A DNA stretch of 41,305 bases, taken from CAZSDU01 sp964605775. GTDB lineage: Bacteria; Bacteroidota; Bacteroidia; Bacteroidales; FEN-979. The notes below the pieces were generated by a model, which saw nothing but the letters and a program-made list of their open reading frames with translations, made no database searches and had not been told where the DNA came from. A program made the position numbers and the translations under genes. This document shows positions 15,558 to 23,835 of the stretch, piece after piece. How positions within the stretch are numbered: position 1 is the stretch's first letter; each line of letters opens with the position of its first letter. Location of the stretch: the NCBI GenBank assembly GCA_964605775.1, contig CAZSDU010000026.1, positions 1 to 41,305 of the forward strand, in the 5' to 3' direction.

Positions 15558-15908
15558 TTATTTTCCGTAAGAACGGTACATGGCGAGCAGCATTTTGGAG
15601 CATGACTCGTAGCCCTGGTACAGTTCGTTGTATTCTTTTTCTGTAATAAGCTTAAGATCTTTTATAAGTGTGAGAATGGCGACGGATTCATAGACGCTTC
15701 CCCTTGCGATGGTCAGAAAGTGGCGTTTATCCTGTTCTGACATCCGGCCGGTGCCTTCAACCAGGTTGAAAAGGATACTGAGACTGGCTCTTTTCCACTG
15801 ATCCATTATATAAGGATCAATTGATTTGTTTGATTTAAGGATAGAAAGCACCTTAAGGTTCTGCTCCTTTACAATTTGATATACATCCAATTTTTCAAAA
15901 TCAAACAT
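15558..15908 (-). CDS. Four-helix-bundle protein of the 23S rRNA intervening-sequence (S23/IVP) family
   Basis: The protein has 116 residues and is all-helical. Family hallmarks are the start FEKLDVYQ, the segment DQWKRASLSILFNLVEGTGR in the middle, and the helix FLTIARGSVYESVAIL. This family was first described as ORFs inside intervening sequences of fragmented 23S rRNA and is related in fold to the Avd accessory protein of diversity-generating retroelements. Its biochemical role is not known. Here it lies between tRNA-Ser and tRNA-Pro on the same strand, with an A-rich ribosome-binding region (AAAAAAAAGAG) before the ATG and no promoter of its own that I can see, so it is likely read from the tRNA promoter. 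Inverted hexamer arrays flank it on both sides. The C-rich array begins about 13 nt after the stop codon. Confidence 0.92.
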   Translation of the reverse strand: MFDFEKLDVYQIVKEQNLKVLSILKSNKSIDPYIMDQWKRASLSILFNLVEGTGRMSEQDKRHFLTIARGSVYESVAILTLIKDLKLITEKEYNELYQGYESCSKMLLAMYRSYGK

Positions 15909-15920
15909 GTCTCTTTTTTT

Positions 15921-15952
15921 TCACACTCACACCCACACTCAAACCCACACCC
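15921..15952 (-). repeat. Short degenerate hexamer array, inverted relative to the 19-unit array
   Basis: The minus strand reads GGGTGTGGGTTTGAGTGTGG and continues with two more units, i.e. about five hexamers with G-to-A changes in some. It is the same motif as the array at 15431-15544 but in opposite orientation, so the two bracket the four-helix-bundle ORF as inverted repeats. It ends 6 nt from the tRNA-Ser discriminator base. Confidence 0.9.
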
Positions 15953-15958
15953 TCTTCG

Positions 15959-16045
15959 CGGAGAAGGGGGGATTCGAACCCCCGGTACAGTTTCCCGTAC
16001 GACAGTTTAGCAAACTGTTGGTTTCAGCCACTCACCCACCTCTCC
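15959..16045 (-). tRNA. tRNA-Ser (anticodon GCT)
   Basis: On the minus strand the acceptor GGAGAGG pairs with CTTCTCC (one G-U). The anticodon arm ACAGT-TTGCTAA-ACTGT gives anticodon GCT. A long variable arm closed by GTAC/GTAC and the T arm GGGGG-TTCGAAT-CCCCC mark it as a class II tRNA-Ser. The discriminator is G and CCA is not encoded. Confidence 0.97.
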
Positions 16046-16083
16046 AATAACCCAATTAGCAATCTATCCGTTTATTGGGGCTG

Positions 16084-16114
16084 CAAAATTAGAAAATCCC
16101 GCGGGTTTAGCAAA
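16084..16114 (-). promoter_or_regulatory. Promoter of the tRNA-Ser / four-helix-bundle / tRNA-Pro operon
   Basis: On the minus strand, TTTG (16111-16114), a 19-nt spacer and TAATTTTG (16084-16091) match the Bacteroidota consensus exactly. tRNA-Ser begins 38 nt downstream of the -7 box. Together with the terminator at 15301-15336 it defines a transcript of about 780 nt. Confidence 0.75.
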
Positions 16115-16121
16115 ATATTTT

Positions 16122-16129
16122 TATTTTTG
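16122..16129 (+). promoter_or_regulatory. -7 box upstream of the aconitase-family gene
   Basis: TATTTTTG matches TAnnTTTG, 29 nt before the ATG at 16159. No TTTG is found at the expected -33 position, so the call is moderate. It lies next to the divergent tRNA promoter. Confidence 0.45.
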
Positions 16130-16158
16130 TCGTTAAGCAATCCATAAAATCAACGACA

Positions 16159-17934
16159 ATGAAAGGAAAAACATTCGCAGAAAAAATTTTTGGAGCAGAA
16201 AAAGGAGCCATTGTTTTTGCCCGACCGGATATTATTCTGTCCCACGACAATACATCAAGTATATACAGTACATTTAAAAAAATGGGAGGCACTACTCTGG
16301 CCAATCCTGATGCATTGCTGATCACCCTTGATCATAATGCCCCACCCACCAATTCCAAGCTTGCCAATGATTATCAGGTGATCCGTGAATTTGTGGAAAA
16401 ATTCGGTATTCAAAAATTTCATGACGTTGGAGATGGGATTTGTCATCAATTGATGGCGTATTATGCCCGGCCCAAAATGATCATTGTTGGCAGCGACAGC
16501 CATACCAGTACAGCCGGAGCGTATAACGCTTTTGCTGCAGGAATCGACCGCACAGAGACTGCAGGATTATGGAAACAGGGTGAAACCTGGTTCAGGATTC
16601 CTGAAAGTATAAAAATTACCCTGACCGGAAAACTGCCAAGCGGAGTTTTTGCCAAGGATCTGGCCTTGTGGATCATAGGGATGATAGGTTCAAGCGGGGC
16701 TGATTACATGTCGATCGAATATCATGGCGAAGGTGTCTGCAACCTGAGTATTTCAGATCGCATGGTGCTTTCCAATCTTGCTTCGGAAATGGGTGCCAAG
16801 AATGCAGTATTTCCTGCAGATGAAGTACTTGAGAAACACCTTGGACATAAAGTGGATGGAATCTGGGCTGATCCGGATGCCGATTACCTAAAAGAAATCA
16901 ACATCCGGCTGAATGAAATTTTTCCGGTTGTTGCGGCTCCACATCATGTGGACAATGTCAAAGCAGTAGCGGAACTCCAGGGCACAAAAATCCAGCAAGC
17001 GCTTATCGGGACTTGCACCAACGGACGTCTCGAGGATTTGCGTGAAGCGGCTGCTGTTTTAAATGGCAAAAAAATCCCTAAATACATGCAATTACAAATC
17101 ATCCCTGCTTCCAAAGAAATCTATTTGCAAGCGATGAAAGAAGGCCTCATTGAAATTTTCATGGAAGCCGGCGCCAATGTCCTGTCCTCTTCTTGCGGCC
17201 CCTGCCTTGGGACAGGGCAAGGAATTCCTGCAGATGGATACAATATAATTTCAACAGCCAACCGCAATTTCAAAGGACGCATGGGAAATCCCGCCTCCTT
17301 CGTATATCTTGCTTCCCCGGCTACCGTAGCCATATCTGCCTTAAAGGGGGAAATTACCGACCCCAGGGGAATCCAATCCCATGACCAATATCCATACCAT
17401 AGCCCACAGAGCGCCAAGGTTGACATTGCAGAAGGGGATGACCGCTATGCTGCCGGAACCTGGAACTACGGCGATGTGGACAACCTGAACACCGATCAGA
17501 TGTTTGCTGGAAACCTGACCTATAATGTTCAAAGTACGGAACCGGAAAAGATTATGCCACATTTATTCAAGGGCTTTGACAACAGCTTTTCAGAAAGGGT
17601 GAAACAAGGTGATATCATTATTGCCGGCGCCAATTTCGGTTGCGGAAGCTCAAGGGAACACCCTTCTGTGGGACTAGCCTATGCAGGCATCAAAGCTGTA
17701 ATCTGCAAATCAGTAAACCGGATTTTTTACCGTTCTTCCGTGAACCAGGGACTTCCGATCATCCTTGTACCCGATGCCGTGAATGCTTTCAAACAGGGAG
17801 ATACCGTATCTATTGATTTCGGGAACGGCTTCGTAAAGGTGAACCAGGAAAATTTTGCTTTCGCTCCATTGCCGGCTAAACTACTTGAGATTTTCGAAGC
17901 AAAAGGACTCATCAATTATGTGAAAAACAAATAA
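16159..17934 (+). CDS. Aconitase / isopropylmalate dehydratase superfamily hydro-lyase with fused large and swivel domains
   Basis: This is a 4Fe-4S hydro-lyase of 591 residues. The three cluster cysteines are visible: C286 in GTCTNGR, and C346 and C349 in SSCGPCLGTG. GSDSHT at about 111-116 is a substrate-site motif. The swivel domain (about 470-591) carries GCGSSREH at 494-501 and the loop FYRSSVNQGLP. Large and small domains, which are separate LeuC and LeuD subunits in many bacteria, are joined in one chain. The length is well below AcnA (about 890) or mitochondrial-type aconitase (about 750) and near the Aquifex-type aconitate hydratase/homoaconitase-like group. Aconitate hydratase in the TCA cycle is my first guess; isopropylmalate or homocitrate dehydration is possible. 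There are no leu genes nearby. The next gene starts immediately after the stop. Confidence 0.88.
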   Translation: MKGKTFAEKIFGAEKGAIVFARPDIILSHDNTSSIYSTFKKMGGTTLANPDALLITLDHNAPPTNSKLANDYQVIREFVEKFGIQKFHDVGDGICHQLMAYYARPKMIIVGSDSHTSTAGAYNAFAAGIDRTETAGLWKQGETWFRIPESIKITLTGKLPSGVFAKDLALWIIGMIGSSGADYMSIEYHGEGVCNLSISDRMVLSNLASEMGAKNAVFPADEVLEKHLGHKVDGIWADPDADYLKEINIRLNEIFPVVAAPHHVDNVKAVAELQGTKIQQALIGTCTNGRLEDLREAAAVLNGKKIPKYMQLQIIPASKEIYLQAMKEGLIEIFMEAGANVLSSSCGPCLGTGQGIPADGYNIISTANRNFKGRMGNPASFVYLASPATVAISALKGEITDPRGIQSHDQYPYHSPQSAKVDIAEGDDRYAAGTWNYGDVDNLNTDQMFAGNLTYNVQSTEPEKIMPHLFKGFDNSFSERVKQGDIIIAGANFGCGSSREHPSVGLAYAGIKAVICKSVNRIFYRSSVNQGLPIILVPDAVNAFKQGDTVSIDFGNGFVKVNQENFAFAPLPAKLLEIFEAKGLINYVKNK

Positions 17935-19257
17935 ATGAAAAAAATTCTGAAGCCGGCGATAGTGGTCATGCTGTCGCTGACTGTTTTTTTCATTCTCCAT
18001 CCTGCCTTTCCGAAATATTCAGGTATTTTAATCCTGCTGATTGTGTATTTAATCCTAACCCTGTACTTATGGGGTGGGATAGTTCAGGGATTCAAAAAGC
18101 CGGATAAGATACTGCATACGATATTGAAGCTCGCATTCTGGTCGCCACCCCTGCTCCTTTTTTGCCTGCTCCTACTCGGTTTTTTTTACCCTTTCCGACA
18201 ATGGCCGGTAATCCTTAAGACAGAGTCAGTAAGCTTGTTAATCATTACCTCAGTCAGCGCTTTGATTCCCATCTCAGGATTATTGCTGACGGACATGTAT
18301 CGCTTCTTTCTTTTACTGACATGTCGCATTTCCGGAGAAAAAGAATTAAAATACCATGATATAAAACGAAAAAAATGGTTTTTTCTGAGCAGCTGTCTGC
18401 TCGGTGGTTTATTATTTCTCCTGCTTTTTTCCGGAATGATTTGGGGAAAATATAATTTCATCACCACCGAAAAACATGTCAGCTTAAAGAGATTACCATT
18501 GTCATTCAAGGGTTTCCGAATTGTTCAGATTTCAGATATCCATCTGGGAAGCTGGTTATCCAAGCAAAAGCTGTCGGAAGCAATGTTCAGAATCAACGAG
18601 CTTAAGCCAGATATTATCGTCTTCACCGGGGATATGTTCAATTATTCCACTGCAGATGGAAATGGCTTTCAGGAAATTTTAGAAAAATTATCAGCTCCAA
18701 TGGGGGTTTTTTGCGTTCTCGGGAATCATGATTATGGGGATTATATCACATGGAAGAAGGCTGATACTAAGGAACAAAACATGAAAGACCTGGTATCTTT
18801 TTACCATCAGATTGGATGGAAATTACTGAGGAATGAGAACATCATACTATATAAAGAATATGACAGCATTGCCCTGATCGGTGTGGAAAACTGGGGAGCA
18901 ACCCATAGGTTTCAGCGTTTGGGGGATATCACAAAGGCTTCACAAGGAACAGAAAATATTGCAGTGAAAATTCTTTTGTCCCATGATCCCACTTATTGGG
19001 ACAGTGTGATCAGCCGAGAGTATCCCGAAATTGCACTCACCTTGTCAGGCCATACCCACGGGGGGCAATTCGGTATGGAAGGGTTAGGAATTCAATGGCA
19101 CCCTGTCAGCATGATCTATCCGTATTGTTGTGGTTTATATCAACATCCCGATCACTCGATACAACAATATATTCATGTGAACAAGGGGCTTGGCACCATA
19201 GGATATACCGGAAGAATCGGGATTAGACCGGAAATCAGTCTGATCGTCCTTGAATAA
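17935..19257 (+). CDS. Membrane-anchored metallophosphoesterase (YaeI/LpxG-like)
   Basis: The protein has 440 residues. The N-terminal 180 residues hold about four to five membrane segments (near 8-25, 28-48, 66-85, 98-118 and 148-170). The catalytic calcineurin-like domain follows with the metal ligands DIH (201-203), GDM (232-234), GNHD (263-266), LSHDP and GHTHGG near residues 375-380. The family hydrolyses phosphomonoesters or diesters; membrane members include lipid pyrophosphatases of the LpxH/LpxG type, but the substrate here is not known. The ATG directly follows the aconitase-family stop codon, suggesting co-transcription without an obvious functional link. Confidence 0.9.
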   Translation: MKKILKPAIVVMLSLTVFFILHPAFPKYSGILILLIVYLILTLYLWGGIVQGFKKPDKILHTILKLAFWSPPLLLFCLLLLGFFYPFRQWPVILKTESVSLLIITSVSALIPISGLLLTDMYRFFLLLTCRISGEKELKYHDIKRKKWFFLSSCLLGGLLFLLLFSGMIWGKYNFITTEKHVSLKRLPLSFKGFRIVQISDIHLGSWLSKQKLSEAMFRINELKPDIIVFTGDMFNYSTADGNGFQEILEKLSAPMGVFCVLGNHDYGDYITWKKADTKEQNMKDLVSFYHQIGWKLLRNENIILYKEYDSIALIGVENWGATHRFQRLGDITKASQGTENIAVKILLSHDPTYWDSVISREYPEIALTLSGHTHGGQFGMEGLGIQWHPVSMIYPYCCGLYQHPDHSIQQYIHVNKGLGTIGYTGRIGIRPEISLIVLE

Positions 19258-19338
19258 AATTCAGGAATTACAACCAATCCAAAAAAAAATCCTATTTTTA
19301 TCGAATATTGATGTTGTCTTTCCATTTTTTGCAACTCC

Positions 19339-21444
19339 ATGAGTAAAGATAAAAATCACTTGCCCGCAACCATGAACTCCCCAAAAGAAAGACTCGAACA
19401 GGTCATCAGAAAACAAAATATCCTCCTGGATTTCAACAAGAAGGCATTAGGTGAAACCTGTGAAATATTTCAACACATCACTGAAACACTTGCCACTTTT
19501 TTCGATATCGAAAGAGTCAGTATCTGGATTTCCGATAATGTTGACAACAGTATTATTTGTACTGATTTTTTCGATAGAAAAGAGAACACCCATGGATCAG
19601 GAGTTCGGATGCTTTTTCAGGATTATCCGGATTATTTCGATACCTTGAAGAAAAACGCTTGTATTGTGGCTGATGACGTTACTTTAGATGTCCGTTACAG
19701 AGAATTCGTTCACCCCCCCCTTTCAGTACTTGGCATTCAATCGAAAATGGATTTCCCCATCAACATTGAGGAAAAATTAAGGGCGGTAGTATGCTGTGAA
19801 AAGTCAGGGACTAAAAAAAAATGGACCCTTGAAGAACAGGACTTTGTATCCTCTGTGACTGATATAATTTCCCTGGTGATCAAAACGGAAGAAAATCGAA
19901 AGTTGATACTCCGGCTTCAGGAAAGCGAAGAAGATCACCGAAATATTATTGATAATGCTGTCGTCGGTATTTATAAAACCAACTTTTCAGGTCAAATACT
20001 TTATGTCAACCAGGCTTTGGTTGACATACTTGAATTTGAATCCATCGAGGAGGCTTTGTCCTATGACATATTGAAAACCTACAAGAACAAGAAGGACCGT
20101 GATTCTTTCTTAGCCCACTTAAGTGAAAAAAAATCCACTCATCAACATGAACTAACCCTGGTTTCAAAAAGAGGGAACTTACGACATGTTTTGATCAGTT
20201 CCTTCGCAGAAGGGGAAAATATCCTTGGGATGATCATGGACATAACCGACAGGAAAAAAGTTGAAGAGGATTTACATCAGGCAAGGTTGAAGGCTGAAGA
20301 GTCTGATCGACTGAAAACCTCCCTGATGGCCAATATGAGTCACGAATTCAGGACGCCAATGAATGCTATACTGGGTTTTGCCGCCTTGATTACCTCTGAA
20401 TCCCATGATCCTGACATTGTTTTTTTTGCACAGAAAATCCATACAGCAGGGCAAAGGCTGATGATCACCTTGAAATCCATTCTTGATCTTGCTGACCTTG
20501 AGGGTACGAAATCAAAATTAAAACTTCAGGAAATCAATGTTCAGAAAACACTTCATTCAACACTTCAGCCTTTTTATCCCGTTGCCAATGAGAGAAACTT
20601 ATACCTGATCACGGAATTGAAGGACAACCTCATTGCCCTGGCGGATGAAAACCTGCTGCAAATGATCCTTTTCAATCTTATTGATAATGCTGTAAAATTT
20701 ACTCACCAGGGAGGAATCACCATCGAGACCGACATCAGGAAAGTCAATGATGAGTCACGGATAGTTATTCTTATCAAAGACACAGGAATAGGGATATCCA
20801 AAGAGTATTTCTCAACCATATTTCATGAATTCAGGCAGCTTAGCGAAGGATTTAACCGCAGTTATGAAGGAAATGGCCTGGGTTTGACGCTTGCTCAGCG
20901 TATGGCCGGGATGATCAATGGATACATAACTGTGGAAAGTGAAGTCGGGCTTGGCTCCATTTTTACTTTATGGTTGCCAGCCTCTCTGAATTTCAGTCGG
21001 CAAACAATGGTGGATCTTGAATATATTCCTGTAAGCCCCCATACACCCGCACTGCATATCTATGAGCCCCGTGAACTTCCCCTTGTTCTGATCGTGGAAG
21101 ACAATGATGACAATGCTGAAATCATCAAACTGTATCTGAAAGGGAAATTCAGAACAGAAAGGGCTTCAGATGCCTATGCCGCCATCAGTATGGCCTCGAT
21201 GCAACAATTTGACGGCGTACTGATGGACATCAACCTGGGGCCTGGTATCGACGGCTTAAAAGCCGCCAAGGAAATACGCAAACTCGATCATTATCAAAAT
21301 GTTCCGATCATTGCCATAACGGGATATACCATGTCAGGGGACCAGGAGAAATTACTTGCTGGCGGTTGCAGTCATTATTTAGGAAAACCTTTTAGCCAGC
21401 AAGGCTTGCTTGAACTTATGCAATCAACCATTAAATGTCACTGA
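19339..21444 (+). CDS. Hybrid sensor histidine kinase (GAF-PAS-HisKA-HATPase-REC)
   Basis: The protein has 701 residues and no membrane segment, so it should be cytoplasmic. An N-terminal GAF domain (about 25-185) is followed by a PAS domain (about 200-310) and the dimerisation domain with phosphoacceptor H335 in SHEFRTP. The ATPase domain has an N box near NLIDNAVKF and G boxes DTGIGIS and GNGLGLTLA. A receiver domain (about 575-701) has acidic residues in VEDNDDN, the phospho-aspartate D630 in LMDINLG, and K in GKPF. It lacks any DNA-binding output and starts a run of three kinases. Phosphate would move from H335 to D630 and on to an unseen phosphotransfer protein. The ligand of the GAF domain cannot be told. 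Confidence 0.93.
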   Translation: MSKDKNHLPATMNSPKERLEQVIRKQNILLDFNKKALGETCEIFQHITETLATFFDIERVSIWISDNVDNSIICTDFFDRKENTHGSGVRMLFQDYPDYFDTLKKNACIVADDVTLDVRYREFVHPPLSVLGIQSKMDFPINIEEKLRAVVCCEKSGTKKKWTLEEQDFVSSVTDIISLVIKTEENRKLILRLQESEEDHRNIIDNAVVGIYKTNFSGQILYVNQALVDILEFESIEEALSYDILKTYKNKKDRDSFLAHLSEKKSTHQHELTLVSKRGNLRHVLISSFAEGENILGMIMDITDRKKVEEDLHQARLKAEESDRLKTSLMANMSHEFRTPMNAILGFAALITSESHDPDIVFFAQKIHTAGQRLMITLKSILDLADLEGTKSKLKLQEINVQKTLHSTLQPFYPVANERNLYLITELKDNLIALADENLLQMILFNLIDNAVKFTHQGGITIETDIRKVNDESRIVILIKDTGIGISKEYFSTIFHEFRQLSEGFNRSYEGNGLGLTLAQRMAGMINGYITVESEVGLGSIFTLWLPASLNFSRQTMVDLEYIPVSPHTPALHIYEPRELPLVLIVEDNDDNAEIIKLYLKGKFRTERASDAYAAISMASMQQFDGVLMDINLGPGIDGLKAAKEIRKLDHYQNVPIIAITGYTMSGDQEKLLAGGCSHYLGKPFSQQGLLELMQSTIKCH

Positions 21445-21463
21445 AGCTTATTGATATATTTCC

Positions 21464-23824
21464 ATGCAGAAACTTCCGCAAACTAACGAACAACTGATCC
21501 TTGAAACGATTATTGATTATCTTCCTGCCATGGTTTTTTATAAAAACCTGGAAGGGAAATATGTTGCTGCCAATAAAGCGTTTTGCAAACAACTTGGGAC
21601 AACTCCCGAACAAATTACCGGCAAAACTGATTTTGATTTCTATGAGGAAAGACGGGCATTAGATTACAGGCAATCGGATATAGAAGTAATCAATACCGGA
21701 GAGATCATGGAGGGTTTTGAGGAGGAAATTACGGTAGACGGAGAAAAACGGACTTATGCAACCCGTAAGGTGCTTGTCCGCGATAACGAAAACAATCCTC
21801 AAGGCATCATTGGTTTGGTCTATGACATTACAGAAACGAAGAGAATACAGGAAGAACTGATGGAGAGCCGAACACGATATAAATATTCCTCAGAAATGTT
21901 TAGGCTGATGGCAGATAATATGCCTGACCTGGTTTGGGCAAAAGACATGAAAAAACGTTTCCTTTTCACTAATAAAGCCATTTGTGATAAATTACTCAAA
22001 GCTATTGATACCGAAGAACCCATTGGAAAAACGGATTTGTTTTTTGCTGAGCGGGAAAGGGAAAAGTATCCTGATCAGCCTGAATGGCATACTTTCGGAG
22101 AAATATGTACGGACTCAGACGAAGTGATTTTTCAGACCAAAAAAGAAGGAAACTTTGAGGAATTTGGCAATGTTCAGGGGCAATTTTTAATTCTTGATGT
22201 CAATAAAGCGCCCATTCTTGATACGGAGGGGAATATGATGGGGGTCGTGGGAAGTGCCAGGGATATCACCAAGGAGAAGCAGATTGAGAAAGATTTGGCC
22301 ATGGTAAATATCAGAAACAAGGCCATTCTGAAAGCACTTCCTGACCTAATGTTTCTGTATGACAAGGAAGGTAATTTTCTCGATTGTTATGCTTCCGACC
22401 CCGCTCAGCTTCTGGCACCGATGGAAATGATCATCGGACATCATATCACTGAGTTCTTTGATCCCTCATTTGTTGAAAGATTCAAAAAAGTCATCGAAGA
22501 ATGTTTGTCGACAAGGGATATCATCAGTATGGAATATGAACTGGAGATCAACGGAACAGTCAATTATTATGAATCACGGCAGGTTTATGTTGAGAAGGAT
22601 CAGGTATTGTCGATCAGCCGAAATATAACGGAAAGAAAGTTATTACAAAAAGAGCTCATCTCAGCCAAAGAAAAAGCCGAAGAATCCGACCGTCTGAAAT
22701 CCACCCTGCTGAATAATATGAGCCATGAGCTGAGGACCCCTTTGAACAGCATTTTAGGTTTTTCGGAAATTCTGGCCAATGAGTTGGGGAATCTCGAATT
22801 TTCCGGGATGGCAAAACATATCCATAATTCCGGAAAACGTCTGATGCGTACCCTTGACTCCATTCTGCAACTTACTCAACTGGAATCCGGAAACAATGCC
22901 TTGAATTTCCAACAAGCCTATCCGGACAAGTTGTTTGGGCAGATGATGGAAATATATCATCCCCAGGCAAGGCTAAAGGGATTATACCTCAACTTAATGG
23001 AGGTCCCATCAAATCCGGGCTATCTAGACCTTTTCTTTTTTGCTCAATCGATTACCAACATCCTCGACAATGCCATTAAATTCACCTATGAAGGCGGGGT
23101 TTCGATCATGGTCAGGGAAAAGATAATAACCTCACAGCGATGGTTATCGATACAAATTGAAGACACCGGCATCGGTATTTCCACAGAGCATATCCGGATT
23201 ATTTTTGACGAGTTTCGACAAGTTAGTGAAGGACATAATCGTGGATTTGAAGGTTCCGGCATCGGGCTCACCATTGCAAAAAAGATGATTCATCTGATGG
23301 GCGGCACCATAGAAGTAAGCAGTAAGATTGGTAAAGGCACTCAATTTCTGATCGAAATTCCCTTTTCGGATCAGCCTTCGGGGCCCCGGAATGCAACCAT
23401 CCATACATCCGATGATGTCTATGAAACATTGACCCATGAAAACGTTTTACCTTCACAAAAGGAAGTTCTTCTGGTTGAGGACAATGAGGTGAATATGCAA
23501 CTTACCCTTGCCTATCTAAAACAACACTATAAGATGGACTGGGCATCAGATGGAAGTCAAGCGATAGCAAAAGTGAAAAAGAAGAAATATTCGGTCATAT
23601 TGATGGATATCAACCTCGGTACCGGCATGGATGGCATTCAGGCCACACAGGCCATCAGGAAGATAGAAGGATATCAAGATATTCCGATCATAGCCCTGAC
23701 CGGATATACACTTTTCGGCGACCGGGAGCGTTTAATAAAACAGGGATGCAGCGGTTATCTTTCAAAACCATTTACAAAAAGTGAGATTCTTAAGATTCTC
23801 CGTCCTATCCTTGATCGTTCATAA
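21464..23824 (+). CDS. Hybrid sensor histidine kinase (PAS-PAS-PAS-HisKA-HATPase-REC)
   Basis: The protein has 786 residues and no membrane segment. Three PAS domains occupy about 10-130, 143-275 and 283-395, the first two ending in the PAC-type DITE/DITK segment. The phosphoacceptor is H421 in SHELRTP. The ATPase domain shows NILDNAIKF, DTGIGIS and GSGIGLTIA. The receiver domain carries D715 in LMDINLG. The kinase core and receiver are clearly similar to those of the gene 19 nt upstream (ESDRLK before the H box, DEFRQVSEG, GYQDIPIIALTGYT), so the two probably arose by duplication with different sensor domains. They are likely co-transcribed. The signals and output remain unknown. Confidence 0.93.
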   Translation: MQKLPQTNEQLILETIIDYLPAMVFYKNLEGKYVAANKAFCKQLGTTPEQITGKTDFDFYEERRALDYRQSDIEVINTGEIMEGFEEEITVDGEKRTYATRKVLVRDNENNPQGIIGLVYDITETKRIQEELMESRTRYKYSSEMFRLMADNMPDLVWAKDMKKRFLFTNKAICDKLLKAIDTEEPIGKTDLFFAEREREKYPDQPEWHTFGEICTDSDEVIFQTKKEGNFEEFGNVQGQFLILDVNKAPILDTEGNMMGVVGSARDITKEKQIEKDLAMVNIRNKAILKALPDLMFLYDKEGNFLDCYASDPAQLLAPMEMIIGHHITEFFDPSFVERFKKVIEECLSTRDIISMEYELEINGTVNYYESRQVYVEKDQVLSISRNITERKLLQKELISAKEKAEESDRLKSTLLNNMSHELRTPLNSILGFSEILANELGNLEFSGMAKHIHNSGKRLMRTLDSILQLTQLESGNNALNFQQAYPDKLFGQMMEIYHPQARLKGLYLNLMEVPSNPGYLDLFFFAQSITNILDNAIKFTYEGGVSIMVREKIITSQRWLSIQIEDTGIGISTEHIRIIFDEFRQVSEGHNRGFEGSGIGLTIAKKMIHLMGGTIEVSSKIGKGTQFLIEIPFSDQPSGPRNATIHTSDDVYETLTHENVLPSQKEVLLVEDNEVNMQLTLAYLKQHYKMDWASDGSQAIAKVKKKKYSVILMDINLGTGMDGIQATQAIRKIEGYQDIPIIALTGYTLFGDRERLIKQGCSGYLSKPFTKSEILKILRPILDRS

Positions 23825-23835
23825 TCAACTTTTCT

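Noticed and set aside
15327..15603. Minus-strand reading frames rich in Pro-Thr or His-Thr across the hexamer array
   Set aside because: They are translations of the simple repeat and the tRNA-Pro gene; they lack a family, a start context and codon variety.
15431..15952. CRISPR array
   Set aside because: The units are contiguous 6-mers without spacers, and no cas genes are present; the Cas4-like nuclease at 10217-10966 pairs with an annealing protein instead.
21820..23456. Several reading frames antisense to the hybrid kinases
   Set aside because: They lie entirely within clearly coding kinase domains and show no family features.
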